Positions 53,110 to 61,507 of a DNA stretch of 64,000 nt are shown here, piece after piece; the stretch's first letter is position 1; each line of letters begins with the position of its first letter. The notes below the pieces were generated by a model. That model searched no databases. It was not told the origin of the DNA and was given only the letters and a program-made list of their open reading frames with translations. The DNA is from Streptomyces sp. YS415 (GTDB lineage Bacteria; Actinomycetota; Actinomycetes; Streptomycetales; Streptomycetaceae): NCBI RefSeq assembly GCF_023544665.1, contig NZ_JAMJFL010000013.1, positions 62,001-126,000 on the forward strand, written 5' to 3'. Made by a program: the position numbers and the translations under genes.

Positions 53110-54442
53110 TCATTTTGCGGACGGCCCTGGGGCGGCTGCGGCCGCTGGCGGTCCGGCCGACGGCCGGTCGCCGGCTGCCGTGAGGTCTTCCAGAGCCTGC
53201 TGCCACCGTGTGGGCAGGCTCTCGGCGCCGGGCAGAGCTTCGTCGATGCGGAAGCAGGCGCTCACATGGTCCGCGTAGACGACCACGGCGACCGCCAGGG
53301 GCGCGCCGGGCGGGCAGCACATGAGGGGATCGATCCGGTCCACGACAGCGTCGCCGTAGCCAAGACGGGAGCGCATGACCAGATACGAAGCGGCGAGAGT
53401 GAGCCGGCCCGGGGCGGTACTCACGGCCACGAGGTACTGAAGAAGCCCGACAGGCAGTCGGGTAAGAGCCGCGCGGAGTACAGCTCGGTGTTCAGGGGAC
53501 TTCAAAACCGCGGTGACCGTACGGGTACGGGCAAGCCGCTGGGTGAGGGGGAGGCAGTCGGCCGGGAGGTCGACGCGGGTCAGGAAGAGGCGGTTTCCGG
53601 GGTCCCCGACTTCGTCGGGTGTGCGCAGACTGACGGGGATCATGACGGGGATCGGAGCCTCGGCGGCGCGGCCAGGCGGTGCTCGCCCATTGCGTGATCG
53701 CGTGGCCCAGGGCAGTGAGGAAGACGTCGTTCATGCTGGCGCCGCTGGCACGGGCCGCCACCCTCGGCACCGCCGCGGGCACTTGGGCCCACAACGTACG
53801 GCGGCGGCTCGACAACGGCTGCGAAGGCGAGGTCCACAGATGGTGTTTCCTGAGGTGCCGCACCAGCACGGCGGTGCTACGAAGCACCTGCAGCAGCCGG
53901 GGTCGTGGCCCGGCAGGAATGCTCCGCAGCACCGTCGTCGACGGCTCGGCCGGCCTGTCCGGCCCGAAGAGAGCTTCCAGGACCATGGCGACGGTGCCGC
54001 CGTCCTGGACGGCGTGATGGGTCAGGTACAGCAGCGCGAACCCGTCGGCAACGTGCCCGTGCAGCAGAACCAGGCGCCAGGCCGGGACGTTCTCGAGCCA
54101 GGGCTCTCGCGCCAGCTCAAGCACCGCGGTCTCAAGAGCTTGTGGACCCTTGCCCACGCGACGTGCGCTGACATGATGCGCTGGGTCGGGAACAGCGTGC
54201 ACCCACTGCGCCTGCTTGCCATCACCGTGCAGGAGGTGCTCCATGCAGGGAAGGCGGAACAGGCGGGCGGCCACATGCTGTTGGAGATCCGACAGCTGGG
54301 GCACGGCGCCGGTCACATGTAGCACGGCACCGATGGTCGAGGAGGCATCGGGGTGCTCCGCGCGCCGCTCGATGTCGCGCAGGAAGACATCGGCGGCGCT
54401 GGGCGCCTTGAGAAGCGTTCGCGGCTCCGGCATCTCTGTCAT
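53110..54442 (-). pseudogene. WS/DGAT acyltransferase, broken by a one-base frameshift
   Basis: Read through one frameshift this is a wax ester synthase/diacylglycerol acyltransferase of about 444 aa. The catalytic HHAVQDG is at residues 142-148, in the HHxxxDG motif. The N-terminal frame runs to ALGHAITQWASTAWPRRR. At about 53665 one base seems to be missing. Restoring it gives AAEAPIPV and continues into the second frame with MIPVSLRTPDEVGDPGNRL and RVDLPADC, the usual C-terminal WS/DGAT segment. The ATG at 54442 overlaps the stop of the PAP2-type gene (ATGA). The enzyme would esterify an alcohol with an acyl-CoA. It may be functional if the frameshift is an error. Confidence 0.85.
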
Positions 54443-55104
54443 CGCAGGAGATCGAACGTCGTGCCGGCGACGACCGCGCCCACGCCCGCCCCGACCATGA
54501 CCTGGGCGATGGTGTGGCATCGCAGCCGGACCCGCGACCAACCGATCAACACCACCAGCGGCGCCGACAGTGCCCACGCCGGTCCGTACAGCGAGGCGAG
54601 AACTGCGAGGGCGCCGGCCGCGACCGCGCAGTGCACCGACACCTTCCAGAAAAAGGTGATCGCCATGAGGGCGATCAGCACGGTCAGCATCGCCGCTACC
54701 AGCGCGCACACGACGCGCGCACCTCCCAGCCCGTACAGCAGCCCCGTACCGGCACATACCGACGCCAGGACGACGGGGCCGGCCACCAGACGTTCCTGGC
54801 GCTGCCGTACGTGCCGGTCGCTCCAGTAGCTGCGGCGCTCACCCAGGCTGAGGATCACCGACGGCAGTACGCTGGTGAACACAGCGGCGAACAGGCCCCA
54901 CTGGGCTCCCGTGGCCCCCTCCGCGTGCCATCCGAGCAGCGGCGCCAAGGCCAGCATCCAGTTCCTGGGCTCGAAGCCGTCGCTGACGAGCCATGCAAAG
55001 CGCGCGTCGCCCCGGTCTGGCACGCCGGGATGTTGCCCGCCGGGGGGAAGCAGGCTGGGACCGTCATCCCGCTCTGGCACCACCGCAGCTACTTGCTCGG
55101 ACAT
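54439..55104 (-). CDS. PAP2-type membrane phosphatase
   Basis: This 221-aa protein has several hydrophobic helices and PAP2-superfamily features: KVSVHCAVAAGALAVL and the late GWSRVRLRCHTIAQVMVGAGVG, matching the SRVxLxxHxxxQVxxG pattern. The first classic motif is weak (RRSYWSDRHVRQRQERL). Its context between prenyl synthases, WS/DGAT and ABC genes suggests it dephosphorylates prenyl diphosphates to alcohols. It overlaps the acyltransferase gene by four bases. Confidence 0.8.
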   Translation of the reverse strand: MSEQVAAVVPERDDGPSLLPPGGQHPGVPDRGDARFAWLVSDGFEPRNWMLALAPLLGWHAEGATGAQWGLFAAVFTSVLPSVILSLGERRSYWSDRHVRQRQERLVAGPVVLASVCAGTGLLYGLGGARVVCALVAAMLTVLIALMAITFFWKVSVHCAVAAGALAVLASLYGPAWALSAPLVVLIGWSRVRLRCHTIAQVMVGAGVGAVVAGTTFDLLR

Positions 55105-55176
55105 TCAAGCCTCCTGCTGTCGCGCCACGTGACGAGCGGATACGTCCACCGGCACAACGACACCGAACAGCCCTGG

Positions 55177-55983
55177 TCACGGCGCCGAAGCGGTCTCCTG
55201 GACACCCGGCACCGATACTCCGGCCGGCCGGTGAGTGCGAGTGCGTAGGGCGAAGGCGGCCATTCCGAGTCCCGCCATACCCAACGCCCATGCGAAGCCC
55301 TGGAGCAGACAGCTCCAGGGCATCACGTGCAGACCGGCGGCCGTTACGACGCTCTGCACAGCGCCGTGGGCAGGCAGGTAGCGCACCAGGGCGCTGTCCG
55401 CCTGCGGGTTGATCAGCGGGTTCTGCAGCAGCAGATCGATGGAGCTGATCATGATGGCCAGGAACATGCCGGCCAGCTCACTGCGCACCACTGCCGCGAG
55501 CACGATGCCGATGCTGCCGTAGATCAGCGCCCCGGTGAACATTCCGGCGGCGAGGAGCACCGGTTGTGTCGGTCGCCAGAACAGGTGCATCCACGCGGTG
55601 ACATAGACGGCGACCGCGGCCGCCACCAGCACGAGTGAGGCGCATTTCGCCGCGGCCAGACAGGATCGCGGAAAACCGGAGCGCACCAGACGTCGGTCGA
55701 AGTGCGCGGAGCGGGCCGTAGCGACGAACATCATGAAAGCGACGACCAGTGCGAGAGCCTGGAGCGCCCCGACGATCTGGGTCAGCACGTTCCCTTCCAG
55801 CACCATGAAGCGGCTGACCGGACGGACGTAGAACCGCAGCGGTGCCTGCGCCACCACCTCGAAGGCGAGTGTCGTCCACAGCGGCACGAACAGGAGCACG
55901 ATGAGCAACGCCAGGCGGTTACGGGCCTGTTCGATCAGCGCGAAGCGCATCGCCGTGCCGAAGCAGCCCCACCAACGCTTCAC
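55177..55983 (-). CDS. ABC-2-type transporter permease
   Basis: This 268-aa protein has about six membrane helices (LLIVLLFVPLWTTLAFEVVA, LVVAFMMFVATAR, LVLVAAAVAVYVTAWMHLFW and LIYGSIGIVLAAVVRSELA among them), the pattern of an ABC-2-type exporter subunit. It overlaps the ATPase gene by four bases and lies upstream of the phosphatase and acyltransferase genes, so it probably exports a lipid-like product of the cluster. Confidence 0.87.
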   Translation of the reverse strand: MKRWWGCFGTAMRFALIEQARNRLALLIVLLFVPLWTTLAFEVVAQAPLRFYVRPVSRFMVLEGNVLTQIVGALQALALVVAFMMFVATARSAHFDRRLVRSGFPRSCLAAAKCASLVLVAAAVAVYVTAWMHLFWRPTQPVLLAAGMFTGALIYGSIGIVLAAVVRSELAGMFLAIMISSIDLLLQNPLINPQADSALVRYLPAHGAVQSVVTAAGLHVMPWSCLLQGFAWALGMAGLGMAAFALRTRTHRPAGVSVPGVQETASAP

Positions 55984-56618
55984 GAGCCCACCCCGACCGT
56001 GCCGGTCCGCTCGGCCTCCCGCAGCACCCCACCATCCAGGCGGTACAGAGTGTCCAGACGGGAGGCGTCGTAGGCCAGATGGGACACCACCAGCACCGCG
56101 CAGCCCCGCTCCCGCAAAGCCGCTGCCAGATCCCAGAACCGCAGATATGTCTCCCAGTCGAAGCCCTGATACGGCTCGTCCAGGAGCAGCACCTGCGGAT
56201 CATGCATCAAGGCAAGGACCAGGTTGAGCTTCTGGCGCGTGCCGCCGCTGAGTGTCTCCACTCGCTCGTTGCGGTGGCTGGTGAAGTTCAGTTGCTCCAG
56301 CAACTCGAATGCCGGCGTCAGACAGCCGAGTCCGAAAGCGGCCTGGAAGAACCGCAGGTGCTGCTCGACGGTGAAAGCCGGGTGGAGCACTGTCTCCTGA
56401 GGGCAGCAGCCCAGCAGGCCCACCTTCTGCACCACACCACTGTCCGCGTTGAGATCCCCGGCCAGGATCCGCAGCAGAGTACTCTTGCCGGCCCCGTTCT
56501 CACCGACGATGCCCACCAACTGGCCCGCGTGGAGATCCAGTGACACCCCACGCAGGACCGGACGGCTTCGGTAGCTCTTGCACACACCCCGCACGCGCAG
56601 TACCGGCTCACTCACCAT
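55980..56618 (-). CDS. ABC transporter ATP-binding protein
   Basis: This 212-aa ATPase has Walker A GENGAGKST, the signature LSGGTRQKLNLVLAL, Walker B VLLLDEPYQGFDW, and a late His in VSHLAYD. ATG at 56618 has GGGGAGG about 8 bases upstream. It is the first gene of the leftward operon (ATPase, permease, phosphatase, acyltransferase), so the operon promoter should lie in 56620-56700. Confidence 0.93.
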   Translation of the reverse strand: MVSEPVLRVRGVCKSYRSRPVLRGVSLDLHAGQLVGIVGENGAGKSTLLRILAGDLNADSGVVQKVGLLGCCPQETVLHPAFTVEQHLRFFQAAFGLGCLTPAFELLEQLNFTSHRNERVETLSGGTRQKLNLVLALMHDPQVLLLDEPYQGFDWETYLRFWDLAAALRERGCAVLVVSHLAYDASRLDTLYRLDGGVLREAERTGTVGVGS

Positions 56619-57047
56619 CACGACCTCCCCATCACAGCATTCACGCGGGGAGAACCAACTCTCTGTACGAAGGCCACCATTCCGTCCCGGCTCACACGAC
56701 GAACGACAAGGTCCCCAACGACTGTGAGCGGCCCAGGTGACGGGCCGGAAGGAGCCCGTCCGGATCTGCGAGCCACCTGCACGCGCACGCCCAGGCCGAG
56801 GTAACGGCGGAGCCTTCCGCCCTTCCATCGTTGTGGTGCAGGCGATTTCCGCGGGTTCTGCTCCCCTTGGGGTGCCGCGTCTGCCGGTGAGTACTCCCTG
56901 CCCAACGGCGACATCCATGCAACTGTCCGGAGTGAACTTGCGGGCAGCGGCCTCCGGGCCCGTGCAGGCGCCGCCGGTCGTTCCGCACGGGTCCGTGAGC
57001 GACCACGGGTCTTGCGGGCGGTGGGCGCCCTCCCCGATCGTCGTCCC
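56619..57047. other. Divergent promoter region, no gene seen
   Basis: About 430 bases between the start of the ABC operon and a rightward membrane protein gene. No coding frame is convincing and no clear operator dyad was found. Confidence 0.4.
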
Positions 57048-57794
57048 ATGGGGATACTGACGACCTGCCTGGTCTCATTGGCGGCCGTGAACGTCGCGAT
57101 GTGGCTGATCCGGCTTTGGCGGCGCTCGGTCGAGGCCCGAGCGGTCCGGCAGGTGCGGGCCTGGCCGGGGCTCGACATCTATCACGCGGAGCTGCTGAGC
57201 GCCGGCGAACGGTTGTGCTCCACCGACCACCAGCCCAGCGACCTGGAACGCAACTCCTACCGTGCGGCCGAGGCGGCCGTCCGCCTGCTGCGACAGGACG
57301 GCCTGATCGACGGCTCCACCATCAAAGTGGTCCGGGACGCGGCCGAACCAACCCACCCGGTCACCGCGGCCGCATTCCGTTACATCGACCGGTCCTTGAT
57401 CATCCCCAGTGAGATGCGCACCGGAGACGTGGGCCGTGACCCCGAGTTCCAGGCCGCCGTCCGCGCGCACCTCAAGGAGCTCTTCGTTCACGCCCCCGCC
57501 ACCCGCCGCCACCCGGCCACGACGACCGTGCAGGCGGCCCTTTGGACCTACGGCCTCGGCGCGGCAGCGCCAGCCGTGCACACGTACCTCCTGCTGACCG
57601 GTTCCGCCCCCGGCGACCCATACACCGCCCAGGGCTCGTTCGTGCTGGCCTTCCTCGTTTTCGTGGCGGCCCTGATCGTCCTCACCGCCCAAGCCGGCAA
57701 CACCTGGCACCCCCTGGAAGACACCGGCGTACCCCCCGGACTCCGAGACCTGTCCCCGCCCCGCCAGAACGATGATCTACCGACAGCGGGGTGA
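57048..57794 (+). CDS. Membrane protein of unknown function
   Basis: This 248-aa protein has an N-terminal anchor (ILTTCLVSLAAVNVAMWLI), a cytosolic or extracytoplasmic region of about 130 aa with YRAAEAAVRLLRQDGLIDGS and a conserved-looking HPVTAAAFRYIDRS, and two C-terminal helices (LGAAAPAVHTYLLLTGS, VLAFLVFVAALIVLTAQA). The pattern recalls TIGR04222-like actinobacterial membrane proteins, but this is not firm. ATG at 57048 is the start of the anchor. Confidence 0.7.
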   Translation: MGILTTCLVSLAAVNVAMWLIRLWRRSVEARAVRQVRAWPGLDIYHAELLSAGERLCSTDHQPSDLERNSYRAAEAAVRLLRQDGLIDGSTIKVVRDAAEPTHPVTAAAFRYIDRSLIIPSEMRTGDVGRDPEFQAAVRAHLKELFVHAPATRRHPATTTVQAALWTYGLGAAAPAVHTYLLLTGSAPGDPYTAQGSFVLAFLVFVAALIVLTAQAGNTWHPLEDTGVPPGLRDLSPPRQNDDLPTAG

Positions 57795-57987
57795 AGCAGC
57801 GCGGCAAGTACCCCTCGTCACTGGTCCGGGGGGCACTGGTCCTCGCGGCCGAGCGGATGCCCCCAGAGCAGCCTTCCGGCCGCCGAAGCGCAGATGCCCC
57901 TCCCATGGTGCAAGGACCAGCCTCTCCTCATGCGCCGCGGCGTTGGCCCGTGTCAGCTAGAAGCAGTACACCGATCCAAGGAGCGAC

Positions 57988-58758
57988 ATGGGTGCACTGC
58001 GTCTGAAGAACGGCCACACAACAATCGATCCGCGCCTCGACCGAGTCGAGCAGTTCGACGAGCGCAGCAAGGAGTATCCGATTCGGACACTGGTCACTGA
58101 GCGAGCGCCGTTGCGCTCGGCCGGGTGGGCCTGTCCGGGCTGGCTCGACCAGGGCCGCGAGGGTGCATGCGTCGGCTTCGCCTGGTCGCATGAGCTGATC
58201 GCTACCCCGGTGCAGGTGCCTGGCGTAGACGACAGTTTTGCCCGCGAGGTATACCGGGAAGCGCAGCGCCTCGATGAGTGGCCCGGCGAGAACTACGACG
58301 GTACGTCAGTGTTGGCAGGAGCCAAGGCGATCGTTGCGCGGGGATACATGGAGGAGTACCGCTGGGCGTTCGGTGTCGACGACGTGCTGCGCACACTGGG
58401 GTATTTCGGCCCCGTCGTCATTGGCGTCAAGTGGCACGACTCGATGATGGAGCCAGCCCCGAACGGACTGCTCGAGGTGTCGGAGGGTGGCTCCGGAGGC
58501 CACGCGATCCTCGTTCGTGGCGTCTCGCTCAGGGCGCGTCTGGGCGGACACAACGGCACGATGCCCGTTGTACGGCTGCGCAACTCCTGGGGGCGTGACT
58601 GGGGTGTCGACGGTGACTGCTATCTCCGCGTCACGGACCTGGAGAAGCTGCTCAAGGAGGCGGGGGAGGCGTGTGTCCCGGTCACGCGCAATTCCACCCT
58701 GTTGAGGGCCCCGGAAGCGGATCCCGACCTTCTTCGTCAGACCGGTGAGATCGAATAG
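57988..58758 (+). CDS. C1-family (papain-like) cysteine peptidase
   Basis: This 256-aa protein has all catalytic positions of papain: Gln55 and Cys61 in DQGREGACVGFAW, His172 in GGHAILV and Asn199 in RNSWGRDWG. The usual GSCWAF is changed to GACVGF but the nucleophile is kept. There is no signal peptide or propeptide, so it would act in the cytosol or be released by other means, which is unusual for the family. AAGGAG precedes the ATG. Two hairpins follow it. Confidence 0.9.
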   Translation: MGALRLKNGHTTIDPRLDRVEQFDERSKEYPIRTLVTERAPLRSAGWACPGWLDQGREGACVGFAWSHELIATPVQVPGVDDSFAREVYREAQRLDEWPGENYDGTSVLAGAKAIVARGYMEEYRWAFGVDDVLRTLGYFGPVVIGVKWHDSMMEPAPNGLLEVSEGGSGGHAILVRGVSLRARLGGHNGTMPVVRLRNSWGRDWGVDGDCYLRVTDLEKLLKEAGEACVPVTRNSTLLRAPEADPDLLRQTGEIE

Positions 58759-58768
58759 CCGCCCCTCC

Positions 58769-58809
58769 AGGTCCTCCCAGTATCACCAGGATGCGCTCCG
58801 GGAGGACCT
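58769..58809 (+). terminator. Hairpin downstream of the C1 peptidase gene
   Basis: A perfect 10-bp stem (AGGTCCTCCC at 58769-58778 with 58800-58809) and 21-base loop start 10 bases after the stop codon. A second shorter stem with AAACCCC (58818-58824) and GGGGTTT (58837-58843) follows. Confidence 0.65.
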
Positions 58810-58938
58810 TCGTGTTGAAACCCCTCTGCGGGGGCGGGGGTTTGCTTGGGCTGGCGGGATCCCGATCGCGGACGAGTCCGTCATGATCACATCTACATCG
58901 GTTGATGCCCGGGCACGGAACGCGGCGTGACTCCAAGG

Positions 58939-58982
58939 CCTTGATCGAGTGCTGGCGCCATGGCGTCGGCACTCGATCAAGG
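58939..58982. terminator. Bidirectional hairpin between convergent genes
   Basis: A perfect 14-bp stem (CCTTGATCGAGTGC at 58939-58952 with 58969-58982) encloses a 16-base loop that is itself partly palindromic. It lies 36 bases past the end of the leftward nitronate monooxygenase gene. Confidence 0.75.
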
Positions 58983-59017
58983 TGGCAGGTGGCCACACTC
59001 CACCATGCGGGCGTTGC

Positions 59018-60121
59018 TCAAGAGGCGGGGGATGATGGGAAGGGCACGTCCTGACGTGTGAGTTCCTCGACCAGGTGGGCCAGGTACTCCCTCGCCCCCA
59101 GGCCCTCGTGGGCCAGCGCCGCCGCCTGCCCGGCCCACAGATTCACGTACTCCGGCCTTCCCTGGGCGGCGGCGGCCCGGCGGATGGGCTGCATCAGGGC
59201 GTTCTGGACGGGGTAGGGGGGCACGGCGTCCTCGTAGGCCGCCATGTCGTGGACGAACCGGTTGGGTATGCCGCGGGCGGTGCGGCCGGAGAAGAGCCGG
59301 GTGAGGACGGTCGTACGGGCTGCCGGGGTTCCGAGCCGGCGCTTGTGGACGTCACTCGCGCCGGATTCCCGGGTGGCGAGGAACGCGGTGCCGATCTGCA
59401 CGGCGTCGGCGCCCAGGGTGAGGGCGGCCCGGATGCCGCGGCCGTCGGCGATGCCACCCGCGGCGATGACGGGCGCGGTCACGGCGTCGACGATCTGCGG
59501 CACCAGCGAGAAGGTGCCGACCAGCGATTCCCGTAGGGGCGCGAGGAACGCCCCTCGGTGTCCGCCCGCGTCGCTGCCCGAGGCCACAATCGCGTCGAGG
59601 CCGGTGTCCTCGAGGGCGAGGGCCTCGTCCACCGTCGTGGCCGTACCGATCAGGGCGATGCCCCGGCGGCGTGCCTCGTCGACGACGCGGCGGGGCGGAA
59701 TGCCCATGACGAAGCTGATGACGGGCGGTGCGGCGGCGAGGAGCGCGTCGATCTGGGCGTCGAAGTCGGGTAGGGCTTCGACGTCCTCGAAGGTGGGAGC
59801 GGCGACGCCGAGTTCGTCGTAGTAGGGGCGCAGCCGCTCGGTGTGGGCGGTGAATGCGGCGTTGTCCGGCAGTGCGGAGCGCTCGCCTGCCAGCGGCACC
59901 CAGAGGTTCACGGCGAACGGCCGGCTCGTGGCGGCCTTCAAGTCGGTGACGAGCCCGGTGATCGCGTCGGGGGTGAGGATGTGCGCGCCGTAGGAGCCGA
60001 GGCCGCCGCCCTCACTGACTGCTGCGGCGAGGGCGACGGAGGAGAGTCCGCCGCCGAAGGGGCCCTGGACGATGGGGTGGTCGATGCCCAGAAGGTCGCC
60101 GAGCCGGCCCCGGCCGCTCAC
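59018..60121 (-). CDS. Nitronate monooxygenase-family flavoprotein
   Basis: This 367-aa FMN-dependent TIM-barrel enzyme matches nitronate monooxygenases/2-nitropropane dioxygenases: IVQGPFGGGLSSVALAAAVSEGGGLGSYG at the N-terminus (split by conserved Gly residues), SGSDAGGHRG, VIAAGGIADGRG and ALTLGADAVQIGTAFL. GTG at 60121 overlaps the stop of the flavodoxin-like gene by four bases (GTGA), forming a two-gene operon. It may detoxify nitronates or act as an enoyl-type oxidoreductase. Confidence 0.9.
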   Translation of the reverse strand: MSGRGRLGDLLGIDHPIVQGPFGGGLSSVALAAAVSEGGGLGSYGAHILTPDAITGLVTDLKAATSRPFAVNLWVPLAGERSALPDNAAFTAHTERLRPYYDELGVAAPTFEDVEALPDFDAQIDALLAAAPPVISFVMGIPPRRVVDEARRRGIALIGTATTVDEALALEDTGLDAIVASGSDAGGHRGAFLAPLRESLVGTFSLVPQIVDAVTAPVIAAGGIADGRGIRAALTLGADAVQIGTAFLATRESGASDVHKRRLGTPAARTTVLTRLFSGRTARGIPNRFVHDMAAYEDAVPPYPVQNALMQPIRRAAAAQGRPEYVNLWAGQAAALAHEGLGAREYLAHLVEELTRQDVPFPSSPAS

Positions 60122-60732
60122 GCGGTCACCGCCGGGGCGGCGGCCTGGCGGCCATGGGCGAACTGGAGCGCGGTGCGGGCGACGCGGGCCCCGAGGTGGT
60201 GAGCCGTGCGCAGGTCCGAGTCGGTGGGGGCTTGGTCGGGGTCGAGGTCGGAGGAGGACTGGGCCATGGCGCCGACGAAGCCGCCGAGACGGTTGAGGTC
60301 GTCCGGGCTGCCGGTGGAGGTGTAGGCCCAGCCGGGGAGCAGGCCGAGCGGAACCCAGGTCATGCCGTGCTGTGCGGCGAAAACGGCCAGGGAGAGCAGG
60401 GCGTTGTCCTTGTTGCCGTTGATGCCGGCGGAGTTGGTGAAACCGGCCGCGAGCTTGCCCTGCCAGCCCTGCTTGGCCCATATCTTGCCGCTGGCCTCAG
60501 CGAACTGCTGAAAGACGGCGGAGGTGGACCCCATGTAGGTGGGCGAGCCGAAGATGATCGCCTCGGCGTCCTCGAGAGCCGCCCAGAGGCCGTCGTCCAA
60601 CGTGGCGACGTCCCGCAGATCGGCGCACACGCCGGGGACCGAATCGACGCCGGCCGCGACGGCGGCGGCCTGGCGCCGCGTATGGCCGTAGCCGCTGTGA
60701 TGGGCGATGACGATGGAAAGTGGTGCGGACAT
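60118..60732 (-). CDS. Flavodoxin-like NAD(P)H-dependent oxidoreductase (WrbA-like)
   Basis: This 204-aa protein has the flavodoxin FMN-binding loop IAHHSGYGHTRRQA, the FGSPTYMGSTSAVFQQF segment and GFTNSAGINGNKDNAL, typical of FMN reductases and WrbA-like quinone reductases. GAGGGGAC precedes the ATG at 60732. It is the first gene of an operon with a nitronate monooxygenase and is divergent from a TetR regulator. Confidence 0.9.
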   Translation of the reverse strand: MSAPLSIVIAHHSGYGHTRRQAAAVAAGVDSVPGVCADLRDVATLDDGLWAALEDAEAIIFGSPTYMGSTSAVFQQFAEASGKIWAKQGWQGKLAAGFTNSAGINGNKDNALLSLAVFAAQHGMTWVPLGLLPGWAYTSTGSPDDLNRLGGFVGAMAQSSSDLDPDQAPTDSDLRTAHHLGARVARTALQFAHGRQAAAPAVTA

Positions 60733-60789
60733 GGATGTCCCCTCGTTTTCGGTTAACGCGGTCAATGGATCGACGAACCCGACACTAGA

Positions 60790-60838
60790 CGCCCGGTCAA
60801 CTATGCGCCATCCCGCCAGGTGAATAGTTGACCGGGCG
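60790..60838. promoter_or_regulatory. Inverted repeat (probable TetR operator pair) and promoter
   Basis: Two 15-bp arms in perfect inverted orientation (CGCCCGGTCAACTAT at 60790-60804, complement at 60824-60838) are separated by 19 bases. A -10-like TATACT (60839-60844) directly abuts the right arm, 8 bases before the TetR ATG, so occupancy would block both divergent promoters. Confidence 0.75.
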
Positions 60839-60852
60839 TATACTCACCCGTC

Positions 60853-61452
60853 ATGGGACGCACCAGCACCTCACGCGACCGCCTCATCGACGCCGCCGGT
60901 GAACTGATGCGCAGCCGCGGCTACAGCAGCCTCGGCGTTGCCGAAATCTGCGCCAGGGCGGAGGTGAAGAAGGGCAGCTTCTACCACTTCTTCGCCTCCA
61001 AACAGGCGCTGACCGTCGAGGCCGTCAACGCCCACTGGGACGCCGAGCGCACCTGCTGGACCACCGAGCTGGCCACCACCGGCCCCGCCCTCGACCGTCT
61101 GCGGCGGCTTCTGGACACCATGGTGCAGCTCCAGCACCGGATGAAGGAGAGCTCAGGGGCAGTCGACGGCTGCCTCCTCGGCAACCTCGCACTGGAGCTG
61201 TCCACCCAGGAGCCCGCCGTGCGGGCCCGCCTGGAAGAGATCTTCGACGAACAGATCGCACTCGTCGCCGCCACCCTCGACGACGCCGCCGAGGAGGGGA
61301 CCATTCCCCGCGAGCGCGCCACAGCGGCCACCGCGCGAGCCGTAGTCGCCCACCTCGAAGGCCTGGTCATGTTCGCCAAACTCAAGAACGACCCCACCGT
61401 CCTCGACGACCTGTGGCCGCACACACTGCTGCTGCTCGGAGCCGCGGGCTAG
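60853..61452 (+). CDS. TetR-family regulator
   Basis: This 199-aa regulator has a TetR helix-turn-helix (RLIDAAGELMRSRGYSSLGVAEI, EVKKGSFYHFFASKQAL, split by the helix boundary). The C-terminal domain has GCLLGNLALELSTQEPAVR, of the type found in regulators of flavin-dependent reductase genes. The ATG at 60853 follows the operator directly. It probably represses itself and the divergent flavoprotein operon. Confidence 0.92.
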   Translation: MGRTSTSRDRLIDAAGELMRSRGYSSLGVAEICARAEVKKGSFYHFFASKQALTVEAVNAHWDAERTCWTTELATTGPALDRLRRLLDTMVQLQHRMKESSGAVDGCLLGNLALELSTQEPAVRARLEEIFDEQIALVAATLDDAAEEGTIPRERATAATARAVVAHLEGLVMFAKLKNDPTVLDDLWPHTLLLLGAAG

Positions 61453-61507
61453 AGACGTCCGCGCTGGCCTGTCTCGGTACTGTCATCCGTTTCTGTGAGC
61501 GACAGGG

